From Mermis nigrescens (lineage: Eukaryota; Nematoda; Enoplea; Mermithida; Mermithidae), in the NCBI GenBank assembly GCA_036768485.1, contig JAVLUZ010000157.1:13814011-13878010 (forward strand): DNA of 64,000 nucleotides, read 5' to 3'. Below the pieces are notes generated by a model. It made no database searches. It was not told the origin of the DNA and was given only the letters and a program-made list of their open reading frames with translations. The translations under genes and the position numbers were made by a program. Below are positions 11,250 through 23,285 of this stretch, piece by piece. Numbering within the stretch: the stretch's first letter is position 1; the number at the start of each line of letters is the position of its first letter.

Positions 11250-12300
11250 CTAAAGTTTTTCTGTTATTTAAGGAGTAATTGTTTCAGACTTATTTTCCTT
11301 TTCATTAGACCTATTTCAGAGATGTGATTCTTTTTGTCGCTAAAGTCAAATGAGAGTGGTTTACAAAGGCTAAACAACCAAAAGTCGTAAAGAAGCGGAA
11401 TCTTCTATTGGTTGAATTTGTCTGATTTGTAAAATGGTGACTTTCGAAATCGGAAAGGTCTCATGTTGAAAATATGCCCTAAATTCGTTTCTCCATCCGC
11501 AAATGCCCTCAATTTACGACGTGATATCCACTTTAAACTACCGCGCCTTTTTGCACTTTACAATATTAGCGCATCATCGTTTTACACGATAAACAGTGTT
11601 GCCAATCTTAGCCATGAAAAACCTCAAAAAACAACAAAAATGCTACATCAAAAATTTACATACGAAACTTACCATTTATACATTTGTTTTCATGTTTTTT
11701 CGGCACTCGGACCATTTAGGAACTGTCTCTAAAGTTTTTCTGGCAAAAGTAAGACATGCATATGCATTTGCACGTTTGAATGTACGAAGATACGGGCCAA
11801 TATCCAGGATTTTGTTTCGTAGGAGCACGAGCAAAATGTTTTTGAAACATAAAGCGGCGGATCAAAGGATGAATTAAGAAAAGACGCTTCGAGACTACAA
11901 CTTGTACATTTTGCTACCCAGAGAGCCCAAAGGGACCCTCTCTTCTACGTCTGAGGAGGTTCTCCGAATCCGCAGCGGCTGCATTTTCAAAATCGTTCAT
12001 AGAACTGTTGATATTCAGGTTCTGAATCAGAAACATTGAAGCAAGAATTTTCGCATTCATCCAGAAATTTATATCTTTTGTACTCAATCTCGATTAGGGC
12101 TACTATTTAGTTACCGAACTCGATACTGAACTCGAACTATTGATTCAAACTTAGCGTAGAGTTAGTTACGCAGCTAGGTGTCTAAATTCGAATGACTAGA
12201 AAGACCAGGCAGGACTGGGGTGCACTGGTAGTGTGAATGCTTGTTGTCAAGCAGATAAGTGGTGCTTGAAAGTCGCGAAGCTCATTTTCGGTAAAAAACG
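11250..12300. other. Stretch with no gene recognised
   Basis: Unique AT-rich DNA. A plus-strand open stretch ending at 11877 (basic, with RLNVRRYGPISRILF) has no homology I recognise and no splice support, so it is not called. Confidence 0.3.
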
Positions 12301-12740
12301 GATCTAGTATACAATTTACCCTCCAGCGTTTTTTATCCGATCCATATAAGTTACAGTAACCAAACTTTACAAGGAGATAGCTATAAGCCTATTGTACCAA
12401 ACATGAACAAAATTGAACAACTTACGGTGTAAACTTACTACTTTAAAAAAATTAAAAAAACTTACTTCACTTTACTTTAAACTTACTTTTTAAATGTAGG
12501 ATGTTGATTGAGTTACAAAAAAACTGCTTTGTTTGAAACCCCCGAACGTCGAATCGTTTACAATTTTCAGATGCCGTTAGTACGTTGCAAAGTGTAAGTG
12601 TAAAGCAGTAAGTTTACACTGTTAGTTAATCAGTTTCGCCAGATTAGTACAATAGGCTTATAGCTATCTCCTTGTAAAGTTTGGTTACTGTAGCTTATAT
12701 GGATCGGCTAAAAACGCTGGAGGTAAATTGTATGCTAGAT
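12301..12740. mobile_element. Foldback element with ~105-bp inverted repeats
   Basis: Left arm 12301-12405 (GATCTAGTATACAATTTACC...TAAGCCTATTGTAC) is repeated inverted at 12648-12740 (ending GGTAAATTGTATGCTAGATC) with few mismatches. The loop is rich in TTTACTTTAAACTTAC-like words. Flanks AAAAAAC on both sides suggest a 7-8 bp target duplication. No coding content. Confidence 0.75.
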
Positions 12741-13085
12741 CAAAAAACCTCATGTTCTGAAAAGAAAACCCAGAGCGAATCCCCACGAAAAAACCTCGAA
12801 ACTTGTCGAATTTCGTGACGAAAAACCCCGAGGTTGGCAACACTGACGGTAAATCGTACCGTTCCGTAAGTAAAAATCAATCGCCCAACGCAGGGACGGG
12901 ACGATCGACGAATCATTCTTGGCTTTTCGCCAAACTTAGTCCCGCTTTATCGCGTTACGAAAAATTTTGGGCAATTAGTCCAAATTGGCGGGGTTGCTCT
13001 GACGTCACTGGATTAAATTTAAGATCTAATGTAGGTACGTAGAATCGTGCGCGGGAAAAAATCATCAAACGAGGTAAGTCGGTGG

Positions 13086-13339
13086 TCAAGAATGCACGTA
13101 ATACGATTTGGGTTTGTCGGATGGCAGAGGAACGTCGAAAATGAGCGGCTGGTTAACGGGTCTCATTTTCGAGTCCAAATAAGAGGCGTTGATAAATTTG
13201 GTATAACCGTCGGTGGCGCAACCGTATCCCTCGTGAATGTGTCCGAATACGTGATATTTCGGCCTAACTCGTTTCCTTACCGTATTCAACAATTCGACGC
13301 AACCGGCCCGAGAACCCGATCGCGTGAGGTCGCAGTAGC
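13086..13339 (-). CDS. Phosphoesterase last exon with GHIHEGYG
   Basis: 254 nt after an AAATTTAG acceptor. Encodes YCDLTRSGSRAGCVELLNTV, RKRVRPKYHVFGHIHEGYG, a TDGYTKFINASYLDS block and the C-terminus, with TGA at 13088-13086. A small hAT-like element sits about 15 bp upstream of its splice acceptor. Confidence 0.9.
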
Positions 13340-16300
13340 CTAAATTTTATTCAACATCTCGGCAGGGGCGGATTTAGGGGAGGGGGCGGCCGCCCGTCCA
13401 TTGGCTCAAAAAAGTGCGCAAAATTAAGGATTTTTGAAGGATTTTTAGCGATTTTCGGGTTAAAACTGCAAACTGCTAAGTTTTCCGCCCAAGTCAGGGT
13501 TCCGCCCCCTCTTTAGGGGTACCGCCCCCCTCAATAGAAATCCTGGATCCGCCACTGCTTCTCGGTGGGAGGCAAAAAAAATTCAAAAATATACCGGAAT
13601 TCTTTCAAACTCGAATGATTACGTAAAAGAATTTGAACATGTAAACAAAGCGTCAAAATAATACTGAAAATAACATGCAAACGAAACGATCTTTAAAAAT
13701 AAAGTTAATGGATATAAATGAATGAATCGATTCTGAATAACTGAATTATTATAATTTTATTGAAATCAAAGTTTAAAATAATTCGCGTTAATTAAACGAA
13801 GCGTCAATAGATAAAGGAAGCTAATAAAAAATATGACCACCTAAACCGCACGTGGACGTAGGGAGGGATCTGGCTGGATTGGCTGGATCTAAGAATGAAA
13901 AAATCCCCTCAAATTCGGAAATTTGCAGAATTTTTTTCGTTTTGTTTTTCACGATTTTTTATGTGAATGGATGGGATGAGATTAGCTTGATGAGAGTTGT
14001 CGAAAAATTGTTTTTCTGCCCCCAATTACAAACTTTTCGGCACTTTTTTTGGCTTTTAAAAATTTTTCGATCTCCTTCAGAATTTGGGCACTGCCTATGC
14101 ATGATTTTAGCGCTTACATCTCAAAAGCATTGATAAATGTTTCGGGGACAACTTTTTCAAGACGCCGAATACTCTTGACGACGGTTTTTCAAATAATCAA
14201 TAGTATTTATACATTTGATCACTGAGCATTATTGCTCTTTTAAAAAACTCCACTCTCTTTCCTTAAATGATACTGTAAACCATTTTTTCATTATTTTCGC
14301 TGCTTAAAATGCAGCGTCTTTGTTTTGTCGCCTATCAAATATCCATAAAAACTGCTTATCCTAAACTGACTAGCATTTAATGAATTCAACTAGAGCTAGT
14401 CGCACCGAAGTACACGAAAATAATTAGAAAACTGTACATTTAGAACTAATCATCATAGTAAAAATAAATAATGGGAAATATTCATGAAATTAGCATGTGA
14501 ATTTTCTATTTTCGACCACATTACCTAATGGCGGGGTATGTGTTAAAAGAATATCGGTATTGGCTGGGATCCGGTTCCATTTTGATAATAGCTCCTGGCC
14601 CCTTTCGGCGTTGTAAGCCCAACAGTCGAATTTTGGCACCCTGGGAAACGCAATTGAAAAAATAGCATCGGATTTCCGAATAATATCGATGCTTCAAATA
14701 TTTGTAGCGAAGCTTTCTAAGCCATACATAAATATAGAAATTTTTAGATGCATTAATGTAAAAAAGCGACTTTTTATATGTTTGTGACCCCATATTTTTT
14801 AGAATTATTTTTCTATATTTTTAATTTACATTCTTCGACTTTTAGAAATCTTTATGACTTTTGTTGCAAGGTATGGCCGACTGGGGAAGACGGTCAGTCT
14901 ATGAGGTTAGCTGAAGGTTTTGAAGCTATTTTAGCGTACATAATTAATACGAATGTTAAAAAAGGAGAAAACTGCTTTTTAATAATTTCTGACTGATTTC
15001 GAAGCATTTTTGCAAGAAAGGTATAATATTTTGTGCGTTTACGAATTAAATTTTGTCTTTGTTTCCCAAATGTATTCATACTTTTGTCCTCATGAGATAA
15101 CCTAGACCCCAGAGCTCACCCCATCAGCAAGCATGCATAAGACGGATTATTTCGTACAATTATACAAAAATTACATTTATTTTAGGTCGAAAACATGGAA
15201 TCGTGTTTAATAATCGGAAAAAATATTATTTTATAAAAATTTTTTAAAATTATGGAGCGAATTAATCTAAATTCATATCTAAGAGTAAATTTTAAGATTA
15301 ACAAAAAGTCAACAATACTGCGCAGAAAAATCACGACGATTCAGTAGAAATTAGACACTAATAAACTAATCTCTAATTTAAAAACATCAAATTATGATTA
15401 AAAATTTTATATTTTGCCGAAATTTCTTTGAAAATGCTTTGAAATAAACACGGAAAACTTCCAAACAATAGAATAAACCATTTAAAATTATGAAAAAATT
15501 GCTTAAAAATCATGGTAACATAGAGTTGTTACTTCAAAATTTGAATTAAGTAAAAATTAAATTAAATTGAACTAAAAATTAAGCATGCTAAACGAAAATT
15601 ACAATTTAAATCATTATTAGAAAATTGTTATAAAGATGTGTAAAAATGCCGAAAAAACGTTGTTTTTAATTAATGAATTTTTAAGCGCATTTCGCCTACC
15701 ACGGACTCCCGTACAATCTGACTCCGAACAAAGTAACCACTTCGTCCTCCAACAACACACAATTTGTAAGCAGTTGACGAGGATTCGCGACATATTCTTG
15801 CCTCAGTGCCTCCAGAAAAACGCATTTAACCGCATCGAGTTTGCGATTTTCGCTGGCTTCCATAAATTTTTCAATGGTTGGAACTTCGAAAAAATATTTA
15901 AAAGGATATCTTCTGAAAATTTTAAGCACTCCACTTCATTTTCCGTCCATATTGCATTTGAACAATAGGATTTCGAAAAAATGATTGCGCATTGCTTAGC
16001 CTAAGCCTAAAAATCTATTTTAAATTCTAATTAAAATAGTAACAAACTTATAAAATAATAAGTTTATAGAAAAGTAAGATATTACAGAAGTTTTTTAAAA
16101 TTGGATTGTTTATAAAAATTTATGTATAATTTTAAAATTCTAATTTAAAGATTGATATAAAAATTTGAAAATAGTGCGCAAATGTTCGCCTTGATGACGC
16201 AATATTATCAAGCCTAAAAAATACTGTTATGCGAAATATATATTTAAATGTGATAAAAATATATTATCGCCGTCGAATATGATTTTGACATTTGAAGTCA

Positions 16301-18009
16301 AATAAGTTCGACTGTAATCTAAAAAGTAATTAAATTTAATTTTAAATTTAAATTATATAAACTCATTTCTCATTTTCCCGATGTAACAAATAGATTAAGC
16401 ATTAATTTAGTCATTTTCCTTTTTAATGACTACCAAAAATAAATGAGCGATAATACGTCTGCGGCAAATAAGGAAAAAAGTAAAATTTACATATCGAATG
16501 TTTTGGGACCCAACTTTGATCGAAAGTCAATTCGTGATTGCCGCAAACGACGATTTTGTACGCGTGAGGTAGAGATCCTGAAAAAATAATATGAACAAAA
16601 ACTGATTATTCGAAAAAATGTCTTACATTATAAGTGTTATAATCGGACCAAGATAAAATTTAATGATGAGCGTCTAAAAAATAAGTCTTTCGTTCTTATT
16701 ATCGATTTTTAAAACGTTTTATTGAACACTGAGGTTTTTTCGGTCGTTACACAATTTTCGGAGCGTTCTTTTAAAAGTGAAATGTATGGGAGTTTGAGGG
16801 TCTAGACTACCGAGACGGAAAAATTGTCATGCGGAAAATACGGCAAAAAGCCAAAGAATGGGTGATTTTCTAGCTACTCACTCCCCGATCTAAAGCAAAT
16901 AAGGTTTTTTATCTGTCAGGAAATATACGAATGCAAAACTGCGTATATTTTTCATTTTTCTACATTTCTGCGATTTTTTCACGTTTCTTGATATTTTAAA
17001 TTTTACGTCTTTGCATATTTTTCGCAAATTTGATTAATACGCAAGCTTATTTAGAGATTTATAATCGAATCAATCTATAAAAAACTATGCAAAGACTTAC
17101 CACACAGCTACCTATGTATATCTGACAGATTTAAAACTCGAAACTCTACAGTACAAAGGAATCATAAAAGTAGCAAAATATACGAGAAAAGGAAAATGAA
17201 ACTTGTTTTACAAAAAAGTCAGCCATAAACAATAAGCTACGATGTATTACGTGGCTCAAGCTTAAATGCTCTGAGCAGGACGGGATGGGCGTTTACATGA
17301 TCCCATCCACAGTCGTCCCCCATGCCCCAAAGTCAGACAATTTTTAAGCCCTTCCCCGTTTCTTGGCGAAATTTTAGTTTCTTGTCCACTTTTAGATGCT
17401 TTTTGTCGGAGCGGGAGACTATCCCCCTTATCCTAGTCGTTAAATGTCTAGTGGTCCTATTAGAGCATCCTATAAGAGCAATTATAGCGTCCTCACCCAA
17501 AGCAAGTTCGCTGGTCACCCCATTGACCACCAAGTTGATCCGATTAGTTTTTTTGTTTTTCAATATTCTGTCTTACAACTAGAGATCAAGATTTAAAAAA
17601 TATTCAATTTCGAGAGAACGAAACGATTCCAGTTTATTTGTGAAGTAAATTAATGTAAATTATTCTAATATTAGATTCGGACTGTAGGATAAATATGATA
17701 AAAATCAAATGTAAATCATTACATTTACTGATCAATGTTTTAAAACTTTTTCGTACCTAAGAAGTTGTTAAAAAGTCGAATTTCTTGGGGGTGTCCGCAG
17801 GACGTGAAATCGCCGGCCACTAGCAGAACATCGCCTCCGGGCACTTGATTCAGATTCGGTATTCGACCGTGCGTGTCGGACAAACAAACAAAGCGGATTC
17901 TATCCTCGTAGATGGGGGTCGAAACGTCCATTGGCTTCACTTGAATAACCGGATTAGTCGACTTGAGCCATTCCCACGCCTCTGTCGGATCCGACGTATA
18001 ACCGTGTAC
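13086..18009 (-). CDS. MPPED/UPF0046-type metallophosphoesterase, 5' end unresolved
   Basis: Five exons, 17757-18009, 16491-16577, 15700-15928 (or -15912), 14525-14640 and 13086-13339, encode a calcineurin-like phosphoesterase of the MPPED1/MPPED2 family. Members of this family are metal-dependent cyclic-nucleotide phosphodiesterases with modest activity. All metal-site blocks are visible: CLSDTHGR (motif I), VAGDFTS (II), VCGNHELTF (III), LLTHTPPLG (IV) and VFGHIHEGYG (V). YGSPW, GQELLSKWNRIP and the NASYLDS stretch near the C-terminus also match the family. The His of GHIH is kept; vertebrate MPPED2 carries Gly there. The protein ends VPLPSDKPKSYYVHS. The first exon read is phase 0 and has no ATG near its start, so an upstream exon exists. 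Phases agree except between exons 2 and 3, where the best-looking acceptor is one base out. Confidence 0.88.
13363..13557. mobile_element. Small hAT-like element (CAGGGGCGGATTTAG family)
   Basis: 195 bp with inverted ends CAGGGGCGGATTTAGG and CAGTGGCGGATCCAGG, the classic hAT-type terminus. The flanking 8-mers are CATCTCGG (13355-13362) and CTTCTCGG (13558-13565), 7 of 8 identical. It lies in the last intron of the phosphoesterase gene, very close to the 3' splice site. A longer relative is at 34959-35439. Confidence 0.85.
13850..14110 (-). repeat. Diverged family A-like element
   Basis: Inside a phosphoesterase intron. Keeps the order CGCACGTGGACGTAGGG, TTCGGAAATTTG, TTTTTCACGATTTTTTATG, GATGAGAGTTGTCGAAAAATTG and a terminal CACTGCCTATGCATG. 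Much changed from the consensus. Confidence 0.5.
14525..14640 (-). CDS. Phosphoesterase exon with LLTHTPPLG
   Basis: 116 nt from TTTCCCAG to a TTAG/GTAATG donor. It completes the Trp of YGSPW and reads VPKFDCWAYNAERGQELLSK, then WNRIPANTDILLTHTPPLG. Phases match both neighbours. Confidence 0.88.
15700..15928 (-). CDS. Phosphoesterase exon before the YGSPW junction
   Basis: Encodes YPFKYFFEVPTIEKF, then RQLLTNCVLLEDEVVTLFGV and YGSP, ending at a TG/GTAGGC donor. The strong acceptor TTTTCAG at 15915-15913 would give a start at 15912, but in the wrong phase. A weaker AG at 15930-15929 (start 15928) restores the frame. The true start, or a missed micro-exon, is open. Confidence 0.75.
16491..16577 (-). 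CDS. Phosphoesterase exon with the GNHE motif
   Basis: 87 nt between TTTTTTCAG and a GTAAAT donor. Encodes SLPHAYKIVVCGNHELTFD followed by QSWVPKHSI. It ends in phase 1. Confidence 0.85.
17290..17530 (+). repeat. Diverged family C repeat
   Basis: Within a phosphoesterase intron: CATCCACAGTCGTCCCCCATG, CCCCAAAGTCAGACAATTTT, TTGGCGAAATTTTAG and GGTCACCCCATTGACC match the family C order. Confidence 0.5.
17757..18009 (-). CDS. Phosphoesterase exon with motifs I and II
   Basis: 253 nt from a TTTTAG acceptor to a TTAG/GTACGA donor. Encodes GYTSDPTEAWEWLKSTNPV, then IRFVCLSDTHGR and DVLLVAGDFTSCGHP, then NNFLG. The Gly codon is completed by GA of the next exon. Confidence 0.88.
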
Positions 18010-18334
18010 CTAAAATTTGCATATTCAAAATTAAATTTCAATTAAGTGACCCACTTGCGAATATCTGTCTATTCGGAGTTTTAACACAGCGTAACATGAA
18101 GAGCTTTTGTGTACACTATACGAAACTTCGTCAGTGTGTAAAGTGTGCGTGTAGGAATTTTACCTGAGAAAATTTTGTAAGTAGAATTTTCTCTGCGGAA
18201 ATATCGAAATTTTACTACAAAAATTTTGGAATGCGAATCGTTACCAATGGGCCGATCGACTCTTTTTCTTTTTTAACGCCGCAGACTAATTCCTTTTCTA
18301 TTTAAACAGTCACTGACACTTAGGAATACTGTTG

Positions 18335-20575
18335 GAGGGGTCAGGGTAGGGCATATGTGGGCTTAGGGAACTAGGGGGTTTTTAGACTCCCAGCTCGCGA
18401 GAATACGACAGACCCTTAAGAATTGAATTTTGGCACGTTTTTGGGATTTCGTCAATTTTACACTACTTCATGTATGGTCATGAGCATAGATGAACAGCGT
18501 ATGCGATCGGGAAGAAAGATTAGCCGGTTTAAATGTGTGTTAAATGAATATTCAGCTCTTTTGGACCAAAATGACATCAAAGACGGGTATAAATGCTAAA
18601 ATAGCGTTACAACTGTTCTAATCTATAGTTTCTGGTCAATCTCAAGCACCTTTAAAGAAAATTTTGTATTTTCATCGATTTTAGCCTTCATTTTAACTAA
18701 TTTTTACCTGGGAAATTTACCATCTTTTAATTTTCGGGGTCTTAGACCTCCAAGCACTCTCATGTGCATGTATGATCATGTGTAAACTCTGTCCAAAATG
18801 TTACTTGGACCATAATAACGCTAATAGTCCAATCACACGTAAGTATCAATTTGCAACTTTTGCTCGTTTCAAATTGAGTAGGCCAGAGTTAAACTCTGAT
18901 ATTTCTACGAATAACAAAGATTTTACGACAAAAACCTCAAACAAAAATTTCAATACGTCTAATTTACTCATTGACAAAACACGGTATTTAAACTCCGAAT
19001 AGATAAGTGAGCCAACCTGTATTTTTAATTAACTCTCTATTCTCTTGTCAATACCACACGTCCGCAAACAAAAGAATTTCAGTTGATCAGCTTAATTTCC
19101 TATTCTTAATACACTACTGTTTTATTGTTTCTTATTTGTTAAATTTGTTTAATTTATTACATTTCGTGCAATCAAAACAACGAATAAAAGAATTATTCCA
19201 TCTTTCTAATAATATGTTTTGTTTAAACTATAAAAAAAACGCGAAAAAATTCGAAAAATTTAATAGCATTGAAATTTGTGCGTTCCAAAAACTTATAAAC
19301 CGATGGCCAAAAATTATTATATTTTTAAAAATTTGAAATTCTACGTAGTCAAAGGTTTTAAGAAGAAGGGCCTTAGTCCTTTAAGCCCTGGACAAGTAAA
19401 GTCAATACCGAACGTGGCGTGAAAATTCTGGACTAAACCCCGGGAATATGATATACCCCCAAAAATTGACAGACCCGTAGAATTCAATTTTGTGCTAATT
19501 TTGACGCTCCAAAATTTGGAATCTGCCCATGTTTGATCAATATACTTTCCACAAGACCAATAGTCAAGCCGAAATTTTATTTCTTGGAATGTTATACAGC
19601 AAAGTGGCACTTATTTTCTCATTTTATTAGTCTTTGGATAAGCAGACGTTGAAACTTCTCTATATCGATGACTCATCGTAAGAAAGTCATCTAAAAAAGT
19701 ATTTCATTACAAGTCAAGGCATTCCACAGACACCCACTCACAAATAGGCGTGGGGGTCTGCGGGGTCTCGACCGTAGATGCACAGCATAGCTTATCTGGG
19801 TGAGGGTGGCAGCCAGCCAGTCTGATGAGGGGTCAGAAATTGAGATTTTCTGGGCCAAAATGAACTCAAAAACTGGTATAAATGCCAAATTAGCGTTAAA
19901 ACTACCCTATTAAACAGTTTCTGGTCAACCTGAAGCACTCTCAGAGAAACTTTTCAATTTTCATCCATTTTGGCCTTTAATTTGCCTCATTTTCCCTACA
20001 AAATTTTCAATTTTTCCATTCTAGGGGTATAGACTCCTAACCATAGGTGGGCAGCACGAAAATTCCGGGAAGGGGGGTGGAAAAATTTCTGCGGGGGGTG
20101 AAAAAATTTTCAAAGGTTGAAAAATGGTCTTAAAAGTGGTTGTATGGCGAAAAAAACACCATTTTTCGTGTGCTCCTTACCACCCATGTGCATGTCTGGT
20201 CCGGAACCCCAGAATCCGGAAGAGCTCCCCGAAATCGATAGACCCCCAAAATTGAATTTTTGGTGCTTTTTTGGCACTTTGGTTCCATCGGAACCACCAG
20301 AATTTCGTTGTTGCTCATGTATGCACCCTCCCACCTATACAAGAGCGTAGGGGGGCTGCTGGACTTCAGAATAAAAAACCTCAACAAAACTCAGTAATAA
20401 AGAGTTTTTTAAACGTTTTGTCTTTCGCAATTTTTCGATACGAATGAATGGAGCAAGAGCTTGATTAGAGACGTAAAAAACGGTGTATTTTCTACCTAAT
20501 CTTTACTTTTTGTCCTTTCGGACCTTTGAAAGTTTTTTACCCCTCAGACTCTAGGCTCAGTTCCAGGCATGTAGT
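18335..20575. repeat. Block of nested small dispersed repeats
   Basis: Contains family E pieces (18335-18480, 19365-19545, 20185-20335), marked by AATTGAATTTTTGGCAC-type cores, CCAGAATT and CATGTATGGTC-like ends. It also holds family B copies (18530-18775, 19785-20040), marked by CTGGTATAAATGC, TAGCGTTA and AGTTTCTGGTCAA. The left part of a family A element is at 20042-20168, followed directly by an E piece, and a diverged A-like copy is near 20340-20575. No gene is supported in this block. Confidence 0.6.
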
Positions 20576-20579
20576 TGGC

Positions 20580-22050
20580 CTTCAGGATGTAGAGGATTAA
20601 AATTTTGAAGTCAGATATCTTAGCACCTAATCGTAGTTGTATATAGAAATAAAATAATAGTTTTGTTGGGCGTTTATCCGGAGAAGAAAAATTTAAAAAA
20701 ATTAGTCAATTTTCGCCGCATATTCGAAAAACAGGTTGCATGACATGACCACACACATGATTTTTAATTATTATATCCAAGAAGCTTGACCCTATTAAAG
20801 AGTTGTTTTCAATAACCAATACGGAAAAGTGGTATAATTTTAAATGTTCACCATGTCTCACTCAAGCTTGGGCTGTTCAAAAGACTAAAAGTTAAACAAA
20901 ACAATAAATCCGGGCTTAAAAATCTTTGGCTTATCAGCTTGAAACAGTGACAAAATCTATTCGGGCAGTCTTTCATAATGCGCTTTGGGAATTTTCAACA
21001 ATTAATAAATTTAATTAATGAATAAAATAATAATTTATCACTGTTTAATATTAATAATTATTTTATTAATACTTATTAATTTAATTAGTAAATTAATAAA
21101 TGATTATTTGATTAATACCTCAATTTCGACCCCTTCCAAAGTCTGGCGCCTGTTACTTTTCGTTTTTATCATTGCTTTCCCGTCGTCCTGCTGATGCTTT
21201 TTAATATTCCCTTCGTCACTACTACCATGCTTTGAAACTAAAATAAATACTCGACGCTGCGACTGATTGATAAAACAGGAAACATGGTAAATTATGTTCA
21301 ATTTTTGGCTTTTACATCCGTTTCAACTTTTTGACAATTACTAAAATAATTCTCGAAGAGTGAGAATAACTAAAAAAATAATGAAATTTCAGGACAGATT
21401 AGATTAATATAATTATCTAGTAGCATGTTTGATGACGGACATGGCCGAAATGTTATCTCTAAATATAGGTTAAAAATTTTCATCTTTAAAAAATCGGGAA
21501 AGTGACGATAAGGGCAGAATACAAATCCTCGACGTTTCTCACCGTGTTTCGTCCTTTGACAACAAAAAATTTTGAAAAAACTTAAAATTATTGCAAATCG
21601 AATTCTAAGATCGGCCAAATAGTTTTAATTGCAGGGGTCCGATATTGGACCCACTCGTGGTTGTGGAAGGTAATGCCCCGAAATTCATAATACATACCAA
21701 AATTGAATTTTCAATTTTGCGGTTTTTTTGCGATTTTTTAATGCTGATGACCTAAAAACTAGAATTTTAGCCGTAAAATCAATTTTTCGGTACTTCTGAG
21801 CTTTGTTTTTTAAACGCCTAGATTCTCCCAGAATGTAGCACTGCTTATATATGGCTCGAATTCCCAATAACACATTCTTGTGACCTTTAATCCACATAAT
21901 CTTACTTTGCTGCTTATAAAAGCACTTGAAAATATAATGCAGTGGTAAAAGTTGATAAATACTTTTCACAATTAGAATTTTTTACTTCTTATTAAAGTCT
22001 GAGTGTGCTTGACACAGGCGCGTGGAGTGTGTTTGGGGTCTTAACTAGAC
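20580..22050. other. Stretch with no gene recognised
   Basis: AT-rich, with weak traces of A/E-type repeats around 21430-21860 (TAAAAACTAGAATTTTAGCC, AATTGAATTTTCAATTTTG). No convincing exon. Confidence 0.35.
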
Positions 22051-22620
22051 ATGCAAGGGAGGGGGTTAGAAATCTATAGAATGGAAAAATGTGAAATTTT
22101 CTGGGGGAAATGAGGCAAAATGAAGGCAAAAAAAGGTGCTTGAAATTGACCAAAAATCATGTAGCAACACTGTTTTAACGTTATTTTAGCAACTATACCC
22201 GTTTTTGAGGTCATTTTAGCCCAAAATTCTCACTAATTGACTTCTTAGACCAGCTGAAGCCCGATATCGGCCTTCGTGTGCACCTGTGGTCTGTACCACA
22301 CGTGCAGACTGGAGAAGGGGAGTTTGAGGATCCCTGCCTGACTCTTAGAATATAGAAAAATGGGAAATTCCTTGGGGAAAATGAGGCAAAATGAAAGCCA
22401 AAGAGGGATAAAATATATCAATTTTCAAGCTCATTTCGGCCCCAAAAAGGCTCAATTTTTGACTTCCAGACCGGCTGACCCCCAGGTCGGCTATGCTGTG
22501 CACCTATGTTGTGAACCCTGACCACGCGGAATCGGAAAGACCCTTCAAAATTAATAGACCCCACAATTGAATTTTGAATGCAATTTTAAACGATCTAGCC
22601 CTATCGCCTCTCAGAATTAA
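22050..22620 (-). repeat. Two family B copies plus a family E fragment
   Basis: Copies at 22060-22270 and 22310-22510 share TGGGAAATT/GTGAAATT, GGGGAAAATGAGGCAAAATG and CCCAAAA-CTCAATTTTTGAC. They end in CTGTGCACCTATG-like words. An E-like piece follows (CTTCAAAATTAATAGACCCC). Confidence 0.6.
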
Positions 22621-23132
22621 ACTGAGGAGAGGAGCTGAATGCATGTTGTTAGTTCTACAAAATTATACAAACGCCATTGGTGTTAATACTTCTTATGGCA
22701 ATTAATATAAAACGATAAAAGAAGGTGAGTTCAAGACGGGAAGACGGAAAGATGTCTTCCCTTGTTTAGCGAAAATTCTCCGTATTTTATTGTAAAAGTA
22801 ACACATTTGATCATATATCATAAATGAGCAGCAGCTATAAACTGGGGTCTGATGAAACAAAAAAAAACCTGCGGAGAAAAAGCTAAACAATTCAATTCTG
22901 GGGGTCTGCCGGATTTTACGGTGGGGTTAGATTCTTAAAGGTCTAAACCCATCATCATGAATGAACAAAATTAAAAATACAGAGCAGACTAGATAAACAT
23001 GTTTTATATATTATGTCTTATTTTATATTGTTCTAAATATTTAAACGTTTTTCCTCAGATGACCTCCTAATAAAAGTTGCTCTTCATGTAAAAACAAATT
23101 AAGAAAATACTTTTAAGGTGCGTAAATGGTAC

Positions 23133-23285
23133 AAACATCGATCCACGGCGTAGAGCAGAACGAGGATGAAGCGGATCTGACTTTAAAGAAGAATCTGGCA
23201 ATGAACCCCTTCTCCTCGATTTTTTACTATCGTTAGCCGCCGCGGCAAACGCGTTCGTTAAGCTGAACATGCCAGCGCCGATCAT
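23133..23285 (-). CDS. Putative first exon, unknown protein
   Basis: Starts at ATG (23285), with a TTTAG acceptor-like word just upstream, and reads 51 residues before a weak GTACCA donor in phase 0. The N-terminus MIGAGMFSLTNAFAAAANDS is small and hydrophobic. It is followed by a basic, serine-rich part with two RRGS sites (SRRRGSLPDSS, ALRRGSMF) that look like PKA targets. GC is well above the flanks. It could be the 5' exon of the phosphoesterase (its phase 0 fits exon 17757-18009) or of another gene. I do not recognise it. Confidence 0.35.

Noticed and set aside
11596..11877. 93-codon basic open frame
   Set aside because: No recognisable family, no splice signals, ordinary AT-rich composition.
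13000..13007. TGACGTCA as a cAMP-response element
   Set aside because: A perfect 8-mer occurs here and at 27311, but no promoter context is known and such a site can occur by chance.
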